Shown piece by piece: positions 1 through 4,556 of a stretch of DNA of 10,555 bases; the stretch's first letter is position 1; the number at the start of each line of letters is the position of its first letter. The notes beneath the pieces were generated by a model. It ran no database searches, was not told the DNA's origin, and saw nothing but the letters and a program-made list of their open reading frames with translations. Position numbers and translations under genes: made by a program. Source of the stretch: an uncultured Kangiella sp. (GTDB lineage: Bacteria > Pseudomonadota > Gammaproteobacteria > Enterobacterales > DSM-103792); assembly GCA_946481205.1 (NCBI GenBank), contig CAMLNB010000121.1, positions 1-10,555 of the forward strand, written 5' to 3'.

Positions 1-549
1 TGGCAACATGATGGCAAAAACCATTACGCACCGCGGCCGGAAGAACAATACGCTCCGGTTACCCATGTCTCCTGGTTTGCTGCCAAAGCTTATTGTCAGG
101 CACAAGGTGGCCGCTTGCCGACCACCGCGGAATGGGAGTATGTGGCTGCCACAGGCAGCACAGATCCGCAAGCCGATGAAAAGCAGATACTGAGCTGGTA
201 TTCCGCGATCACCCCGAGCGTTGCACCGGCGGTGGGCAAGCATGAACCCAATCGTTATGGCATACAGGATATGCATGGCCTGATTTGGGAATGGACTCAG
301 GATTTCAGCAGTGCGATGACGACCGGTGAGTCACGCGGCGACAGTGCAATCGACAATCAATTTTTCTGCGGTTCAGCCTCGGCTGGCAGTGCCGATCCGA
401 GTCAGTACGCTGCATTCATGCGTTACGCGCTGCGCTCGTCGCTGCAAGGCCATTACACCGTGGTCAATCTGGGTTTTCGCTGCGCTTATGATGATGCGCC
501 AGCTGTCAAAACCCAATCCGCATTCCAAACCCAAGAGGAGCGGCCATGA
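1..549 (+). CDS. FGE/SUMF1-fold protein, NirV-like, 3' part (5' end outside window)
   Basis: The reading frame is open from base 1, and 182 residues are visible before the TGA at 547-549. The visible part shows the C-terminal signatures of the formylglycine-generating enzyme (FGE-sulfatase/SUMF1/PvdO) fold. These are PVTHVSW (visible residues 19-25), GGRLPTTAEWEY (36-47), NRYGIQDMHGLIWEW (84-98) and the closing NLGFRC (156-161). In true FGE a pair of cysteines four residues apart follows the GGSW segment and binds copper. Here the matching stretch reads FFCGSASAGSAD (121-132) and lacks that pair, so sulfatase activation is unlikely. NirV proteins beside copper nitrite reductase have this kind of degenerate FGE fold, and their function is not settled. 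The stop overlaps the start of the downstream SCO gene (ATGA at 546-549), so the two are probably co-translated. The family call is firm; the NirV assignment is inference from the missing cysteines and the SCO neighbour. Confidence 0.85.
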   Translation, partial: WQHDGKNHYAPRPEEQYAPVTHVSWFAAKAYCQAQGGRLPTTAEWEYVAATGSTDPQADEKQILSWYSAITPSVAPAVGKHEPNRYGIQDMHGLIWEWTQDFSSAMTTGESRGDSAIDNQFFCGSASAGSADPSQYAAFMRYALRSSLQGHYTVVNLGFRCAYDDAPAVKTQSAFQTQEERP

Positions 550-1115
550 ACATCGCATGCCGAAGCGCGATACTGGCGAGTATGCTGTTGGCAAGCGGCG
601 GTTTGTCCGTTGCTGCCAGCGAGTTGCCGTCGGATTCGCTGTACCAAAGTGATACTCACTGGACGAACAGCCAGAATCAGCATGTCATGCTGCCGAGCCT
701 GGTTGGCAAGCCACAGGTGCTGGCCTTTGTTTACAGTCATTGCCTGAGCATGTGCCCGGTCATTGTTGCGGATCTGCAACGGGTTGAACAAAAGCTCAGT
801 GCGGCCGAACAGGATCACGTGCGTTTCACACTGATTACATTGGACCCCGACCGTGACAGTCCGGAGACCATGGCGGCCTTCCTGCGCAGTCACAGATTGA
901 CCGAACCACGCTGGCAATTCCTGCGCGCTAGCGCCGACGACACCCGTGAACTGGCTTTACTGTTCAATGTGAAGTATCGCCGCGAAGGCGAGGAGATTGC
1001 CCACTCGAACACGATCAGCGTATTGGATGCGCAAGGTCGCTTGGTACACCAACGGGTTGGTGCCGGCGGTCTTGATGCTGTCGTCGCCGCCGTGCAAACG
1101 GCATTGCAGCACTAG
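546..1115 (+). CDS. SCO1/SenC-family copper chaperone (thioredoxin fold, periplasmic)
   Basis: This 189-residue protein has a Sec-type signal peptide (hydrophobic core about residues 8-23, likely cleavage after AA at 23-24) followed by one SCO1/SenC domain. The copper site is visible as HCLSMCP, with Cys66 and Cys70 (CxxxC) and the distal ligand His153 in IAHSNT. DPDRDSPE (100-107) is the usual SCO loop. SCO proteins carry Cu(I) or act as thiol reductants during CuA or CuB assembly of respiratory oxidases, and some serve copper nitrite or nitrous oxide reductases. The common CPxxCP form is changed here because Leu67 replaces the first proline. There is no membrane anchor beyond the signal peptide and no lipobox, so the mature protein should be soluble. 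The ATG at 546 has AGGAG five bases upstream and overlaps the preceding stop. A role in cbb3 maturation is possible given the convergent cco cluster, but pairing with the FGE-like gene may mean a different client. Confidence 0.93.
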   Translation: MNIACRSAILASMLLASGGLSVAASELPSDSLYQSDTHWTNSQNQHVMLPSLVGKPQVLAFVYSHCLSMCPVIVADLQRVEQKLSAAEQDHVRFTLITLDPDRDSPETMAAFLRSHRLTEPRWQFLRASADDTRELALLFNVKYRREGEEIAHSNTISVLDAQGRLVHQRVGAGGLDAVVAAVQTALQH

Positions 1116-1153
1116 GCGAGTACCGGTGCACTGCCGCGTGATCGCAGAAAAGC

Positions 1154-1183
1154 AAAACGGCAAGCGCAAGGCCTGCCGTTTTT
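1154..1183 (+). terminator. Rho-independent terminator after the SCO gene, possibly bidirectional
   Basis: AAAACGGCA (1154-1162) pairs with TGCCGTTTT (1174-1182). After one A/C mismatch the stem continues with GC against GC (1164-1165 with 1171-1172), leaving a five-base loop. The stem ends in a T run (1179-1183) on the plus strand. It begins 38 bases after the SCO stop. Read on the minus strand the same hairpin is followed by TTTTGCTTTTCT, so it could also end anr transcripts arriving from the right. Confidence 0.75.
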
Positions 1184-1248
1184 CGGAGTACGCCTCGACG
1201 GTTCGCCGAGGTTGAACGATGGCTGCTTACCGATTCGTGAAACGCCGT

Positions 1249-1992
1249 TCAGGTATGAGCGGTGCAGCTGGTACCGGCCATTTCACTCATCGTCTTCATA
1301 TCGAGAATCGCCACCTCTTTGCCCTGTGCTTGAATCAGCTCGGCTTTTTGATAGCGAGTGAACAGGCGACTGACCGTTTCAATGGTCAGCCCCAGGTAAT
1401 TGCCAATGTCGCCACGGGTCATCGGCAACAAGAAGCGTTGGGCGGAGCGGCCGCGACGGGCATAACGAGTTGAAAGGTTGATCAAGAATGCGGCCAAGCG
1501 TTCTTCGGCATTCTTTTTGTTCAGCAGCAGCAACAGCTCCTGATCTTCAAGAATTTCCCGGCTCATGACTTTCAACAGTTGCTGACGCAAACCCGGAATG
1601 CTGCCAGACAGTTCTTCAAGCTGTTCAAATGGCAGCTCACAGACCATCGTGGTTTCCATCGCCATGGCAAAGCTCGGGTGCGACTGTCGGTACACCGCGT
1701 CGAGGCCGATCACTTCGCCGGCGAGATGAAAGCCGGTGATTTGCTCTTCACCATCTGGCGACACGGTGTAGGTTTTCAGGCTGCCAGTACGGATGGCAAA
1801 CAAAGACTGGAATGTTTCACCGGCGCGAAACAGGTGCTCGCCGCGCTGCAGCGGGCGGTTGCGCTTGATGATGCTGTCGAGGTGTTCAACCTCAGCCTCA
1901 GCAAGGCTCACTGGCAAACAGAGCTGGCTGATACTGCATTGTTGGCAGGAGATCTTTGGCAGTATCGGGCTTGCAGCGTCAATGGCGCGCAT
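1249..1992 (-). CDS. anr: FNR/Anr-type oxygen-sensing transcription regulator
   Basis: This 247-residue CRP/FNR-family regulator binds an oxygen-labile [4Fe-4S] cluster, dimerises under low oxygen and activates anaerobic and microaerobic promoters at TTGAT-N4-ATCAA sites. The cluster ligands are visible: Cys16, Cys19 and Cys25 (C-x2-C-x5-C near the N terminus) and Cys118 in MVCELPF. The cyclic-nucleotide-like beta-roll spans about residues 30-125 and the dimerisation helix about 130-160. The helix-turn-helix at about 190-215 reads [18 protein letters not shown]. Its recognition residues Glu205, Ser208 and Arg209 match the FNR set that reads TTGAT. The frame runs upstream to 2076, but the ATG at 1990-1992 is chosen because AAAAGGAG lies nine bases before it and the protein then starts like known Anr/FNR. 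The gene sits 93 bases downstream of hemN in the same direction and converges on the SCO gene. It probably controls hemN and the cco operon. The symbol could equally be fnr, fnrA or etrA, depending on genus. Confidence 0.95.
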   Translation of the reverse strand: MRAIDAASPILPKISCQQCSISQLCLPVSLAEAEVEHLDSIIKRNRPLQRGEHLFRAGETFQSLFAIRTGSLKTYTVSPDGEEQITGFHLAGEVIGLDAVYRQSHPSFAMAMETTMVCELPFEQLEELSGSIPGLRQQLLKVMSREILEDQELLLLLNKKNAEERLAAFLINLSTRYARRGRSAQRFLLPMTRGDIGNYLGLTIETVSRLFTRYQKAELIQAQGKEVAILDMKTMSEMAGTSCTAHT

Positions 1993-2001
1993 GGGACCGT
2001 G

Positions 2002-2009
2002 CTCCTTTT
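2002..2009 (-). promoter_or_regulatory. Ribosome binding site that decides the anr start
   Basis: Read on the minus strand this is AAAAGGAG, a near-perfect anti-Shine-Dalgarno match. It ends nine bases before the ATG at 1992. The in-frame start further upstream at 2076 would add 28 non-conserved residues. Confidence 0.8.
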
Positions 2010-2023
2010 GGGCAGTGAACGCT

Positions 2024-2052
2024 AGAATAGGTGACTCGCGGCAGCGCGGCAA
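2024..2052 (-). promoter_or_regulatory. Candidate sigma70 promoter of anr
   Basis: On the minus strand TTGCCG (2047-2052, -35, 4 of 6 consensus) and TATTCT (2024-2029, -10, 4 of 6) are separated by exactly 17 bases. Transcription would start near 2017, giving a leader of about 25 bases that contains the strong ribosome binding site. The elements lie in the 93-base gap between hemN and anr. Anr could therefore be made independently of hemN, although I see no terminator between the genes and read-through is also possible. Confidence 0.5.
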
Positions 2053-2085
2053 CCGTGAGTTGTAGGGAATTATCAACGGCTTGCA

Positions 2086-3492
2086 TCATATCAGGCGGGA
2101 ATAACGACCTTCTGCCATGTCTGACAGATAGCGATCGAAGGTGGTGCAGATGTTGCGGATCAGCAAGCGGCCCAGCGGCGTCACCTCCATGCCTTCTTCG
2201 TGGATCAGCAGCAACCCGTCATCGACAAACTCCTGCAGTCGCTCCAGCTCGCGCTTGAAGTAATCGCGGAAAACGATACCGAACTGCGTTTCCACCTTGG
2301 CAAATTCCAGATGGAAGTGACAGATCAACTGCATGATCACTGCCCGGCGGATACGATCGTCCTGATCCAGCTTGACGCCGCGCCACAGCGGCAGTTTCTG
2401 CTCGTCGAGCATGACATAGTACTGTTCCAGATCTTTGACATTCTGAAAGTAGTAGTTGCCGATCTGGCTGATTGACGACACCCCGAGGCTCAGCAGCTCG
2501 CAATCGGCATGGGTGGAGTAACCTTGGAAATTGCGTTGTAGCTGGCCATTTCGCTGCGCCACTGCCAGCTCGTCATCCGGCTTGGCGAAATGATCCATAC
2601 CGATATGGGCGTAACCGGAGCGGGTCAGGAAGCCGACGGTGTATTCCATGATCCGCAACTTTTCTTCCGGGCTTGGCAAGGCATAGGTCGGAATCGCTTG
2701 CTGCGGTTTGAAATGGGTGGGCAGGTGCGCGTAGTTGAAGATCGACAAGCGGTCAGGTTGCAGTGTCAGCACCTTTTCCAGCGTGTGGCGGAAGCTTTCC
2801 TCCGTTTGGAATGGCAGCCCATAAATCAGATCAATGTTCAGTGAACGAAAGCCATGGGCGCGTGACTGCAGCACCGCCTGCTCGGTCTGCTCATAGGACT
2901 GAATACGGTTGACCGCGCGCTGTACGCGTTCATCGAAGTCCTGAACACCGAGACTGACCCGATTGAAGCCGAGCTGGCCGAGAAAACCAAGCGTATCGGA
3001 TTGGATCGAGCGTGGGTCGATCTCGATGGCGTACTCGCCTTCGTCGCGCGGCGCAAAGTCGAAATGCTGATGAAGCGTTTTGACCACCGCCGCCATTTCC
3101 GGATGACTCAGAAAAGTCGGCGTACCGCCGCCCCAATGCATCTGTTTCACTTTGGGTTTGCGGCCCAGATGCTTGGCGTGCATCGCAATTTCGCGTTTCA
3201 GGTATTCGACGTAAGTACTGCTCTTGGTGCGGTCTTTGGTGACAATCTTGTTGCAGGCACAGTAGTAGCAAAGCGTGGCGCAGAATGGCATGTGCAGATA
3301 CAGCGACAGCGGCGTTGCCGGGTTGAGTTCGCGCAGCGCCTGCTGATAATCCTGCACGTTGAAGTCATTGCGAAACTGCAAGGCGGTAGGGTATGAGGTG
3401 TAGCGCGGACCGCTGAGGTTGTAACGCGCGATCAGATCACGGTTGATTGCGGTCGGTGCTTGCTGCACCGGAAAGTTCAGAATCATCGTCAT
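2086..3492 (-). CDS. hemN: Oxygen-independent coproporphyrinogen III oxidase (radical SAM)
   Basis: This 468-residue cytoplasmic enzyme decarboxylates two propionate side chains of coproporphyrinogen III to give protoporphyrinogen IX. It uses S-adenosylmethionine instead of oxygen, so heme can be made under anoxia. The radical SAM cluster motif is intact: FCATLCYYCACNK with Cys71, Cys75 and Cys78, plus the HemN-typical extra cysteine at 80. The SAM-binding GGGTP motif is at 121-125. The N-terminal substrate-cap segment GPRYTSYPTA (28-37) and the C-terminal HemN domain (about 360-450) mark true HemN rather than the HemW paralogue. The length is normal for the family. The ATG at 3490-3492 has GGGAG about eight bases upstream; a second in-frame ATG two codons later is equally readable. 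An Anr box and a matching -10 element lie upstream, so expression should rise at low oxygen and supply heme for the cbb3 cytochromes. Confidence 0.97.
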   Translation of the reverse strand: MTMILNFPVQQAPTAINRDLIARYNLSGPRYTSYPTALQFRNDFNVQDYQQALRELNPATPLSLYLHMPFCATLCYYCACNKIVTKDRTKSSTYVEYLKREIAMHAKHLGRKPKVKQMHWGGGTPTFLSHPEMAAVVKTLHQHFDFAPRDEGEYAIEIDPRSIQSDTLGFLGQLGFNRVSLGVQDFDERVQRAVNRIQSYEQTEQAVLQSRAHGFRSLNIDLIYGLPFQTEESFRHTLEKVLTLQPDRLSIFNYAHLPTHFKPQQAIPTYALPSPEEKLRIMEYTVGFLTRSGYAHIGMDHFAKPDDELAVAQRNGQLQRNFQGYSTHADCELLSLGVSSISQIGNYYFQNVKDLEQYYVMLDEQKLPLWRGVKLDQDDRIRRAVIMQLICHFHLEFAKVETQFGIVFRDYFKRELERLQEFVDDGLLLIHEEGMEVTPLGRLLIRNICTTFDRYLSDMAEGRYSRLI

Positions 3493-3584
3493 GGTACGGC
3501 TCCCGAGGCCATCGGCACGAGCCCGAGCGCAGGCTGCCAGCGTGTCAGCGCGGCAATTGCGACAAGCACATCTTCAATGGCATC

Positions 3585-3590
3585 AGTTTA
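3585..3590 (-). promoter_or_regulatory. -10 element of the predicted hemN promoter
   Basis: On the minus strand this reads TAAACT (4 of 6 to TATAAT). Its centre lies 32 bases from the centre of the Anr box at 3613-3626, which is the spacing of class II FNR-dependent promoters. The implied start is an A at about 3578, leaving a leader of about 86 bases. No -35 match is expected when FNR occupies that position. Confidence 0.6.
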
Positions 3591-3605
3591 CGAACCGGGG
3601 TGATG

Positions 3606-3633
3606 CGGCAGCTTGATGCCGATCAAGCTGCCG
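3606..3633. repeat. Perfect 12-base inverted repeat with 4-base spacer at the end of the TauE/SafE gene
   Basis: CGGCAGCTTGAT (3606-3617) and ATCAAGCTGCCG (3622-3633) are exact reverse complements separated by GCCG. The inner five bases of each arm form the Anr/FNR box, and the right arm contains the TGA stop of the upstream membrane-protein gene (3623-3625). As RNA it would fold into a stable 12-pair hairpin. No T run follows on either strand, so it is not a standard intrinsic terminator, but it could mark or protect the 3' end of the cco transcript. Confidence 0.85.
3613..3626 (-). promoter_or_regulatory. Anr/FNR binding site upstream of hemN
   Basis: TTGAT-GCCG-ATCAA is an exact match to the FNR consensus TTGAT-N4-ATCAA. 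Its centre (3619.5) falls at -41.5 relative to the transcription start predicted from the -10 element at 3585-3590, the standard class II activator position. The downstream gene is hemN, a known Anr/FNR target in gammaproteobacteria, and anr itself is the next gene. Confidence 0.85.
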
Positions 3634-4351
3634 ATGAGTGATGGCCGTGATGGCCTTGATGTGGATCAGTACCGACCAGACTCTGCAGACTAAGCGCCGC
3701 AACCCACAGCCCCAGCGCCATCAGCAGTACCGCGGCGGCCAGCCGTAACGGCGCCGGTAGCGGCCTTTGACCGGGGCTGGCCATCAAGCCGGCGGCGGTC
3801 AGCACCGGCAGTGTGCCGAGGCCGAACGCCATCATGAACAGGCCGCTTTCATAGGCATCGGCGCGGCTGGCGGCAATAACCAGCGCCGAATACACCAGAC
3901 CGCAGGGCAGCAGGCCCCAGATGGCGCCAGCGGCCATCGCCTGGCCGGGATGGCGGATGCTGCGCAGCCGTTGCAGTGCCGGCTGCAGATTCGGCCAGAG
4001 CCGGGCGCCGAGTCGTTCCAGCCGGGTCAACCCGAACCAAAACCGACCAACGTACAGACCCATGGCAATCAGCAGCAAACCGGACAGCAGCCGCAACAAG
4101 TCCGCCGCCAATTGCCAGCCGGTGCCGACAACCGCCGCTTGCAGCATGGCGCCGAGGCCCAGGCCGAGCAGGGTATAGACCGCGATGCGTCCGATGCTGA
4201 GCGATATCAGCAATAGCAGCCGCTGCCATAGTGGTTGCGTGCTGATGCCTTGCGCCAGCACGGCAACCAGACCGCCACACATTGGCAGGCAATGGCCGAC
4301 ACTGAAAAAACCCGAAAGCAATGCTGCCAACAGCCAACTGGTTTCAGTCAC
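3623..4351 (-). CDS. TauE/SafE-type (DsbD_2-like) membrane protein of the cco assembly cluster
   Basis: This is a 242-residue integral membrane protein with about six hydrophobic segments (near residues 6-34, 45-75, 84-103, 138-160, 168-190 and 202-224). It belongs to the group annotated as sulfite exporter TauE/SafE, related to the DsbD transmembrane domain. Conserved cysteines lie in membrane segments: GHCLPMCGG with Cys21 and Cys25, and GLLPCGLVY with Cys150. The C terminus ends in a histidine cluster (His231, 234, 235, 237, 238). Members of this group regularly follow ccoS in gammaproteobacteria. That context and these residues suggest copper or thiol-redox handling during oxidase assembly rather than sulfite export, but this is inference. 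The start is GTG at 4349-4351 with GGAG ten bases upstream. It overlaps the ccoS end by eight bases, so translation is probably coupled. No ATG precedes the first cysteine motif. Confidence 0.88.
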   Translation of the reverse strand: MTETSWLLAALLSGFFSVGHCLPMCGGLVAVLAQGISTQPLWQRLLLLISLSIGRIAVYTLLGLGLGAMLQAAVVGTGWQLAADLLRLLSGLLLIAMGLYVGRFWFGLTRLERLGARLWPNLQPALQRLRSIRHPGQAMAAGAIWGLLPCGLVYSALVIAASRADAYESGLFMMAFGLGTLPVLTAAGLMASPGQRPLPAPLRLAAAVLLMALGLWVAALSLQSLVGTDPHQGHHGHHSSAA

Positions 4352-4556
4352 GGCGCGGCGACTCCGCTATCGAATCCGACGCAGAAGCATCAGCCTTTGC
4401 CTTCCTTGCGGAGGGCTTGTCGTCGTCCAACAAAATGCTGTGGCCGGGGCTGTCCAGATCATCAAACTGACCGCGCTTAACCGCCCAGAAAAACAACCAA
4501 ATCGAGATCGCCAGCACAATCATCGCCAGCGGAATCAACAGATAAATGGCGCTCAT
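4344..4556 (-). CDS. ccoS: cbb3 oxidase maturation protein CcoS
   Basis: This 70-residue protein has one N-terminal membrane helix (about residues 4-26) followed by the family signature WAVKRGQFDDLDSPGHSILLDDD (positions 24-46) and a short charged tail rich in Ala, Ser and Asp. CcoS (FixS) is required for inserting heme b and CuB into the catalytic subunit of cbb3 oxidase; its chemical role is unknown. The tail after residue 46 is longer than in the shortest CcoS proteins and is not conserved. Its ATG overlaps the ccoI stop as ATGA (4553-4556). There is only a weak ribosome binding site, which points to translational coupling with ccoI. Confidence 0.95.
   Translation of the reverse strand: MSAIYLLIPLAMIVLAISIWLFFWAVKRGQFDDLDSPGHSILLDDDKPSARKAKADASASDSIAESPRRD

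Noticed and set aside
1193..1212. CCTCG...CGAGG inverted repeat downstream of anr
   Set aside because: Only a five-pair stem with no T run; too weak to call a terminator.
1476..1485. Palindromic TTGATCAA inside anr
   Set aside because: The half sites lack the four-base spacer needed by FNR, and the sequence is inside coding DNA.
1993..2076. N-terminal extension of the regulator by 28 residues
   Set aside because: The extension does not resemble Anr/FNR N termini and would overlap the candidate promoter. The strong ribosome binding site supports the ATG at 1992.
2054..2090. Possible Anr box upstream of anr (TTGATAATTCCCTA on the minus strand)
   Set aside because: Only the left half site matches; the right half is CCCTA instead of ATCAA.
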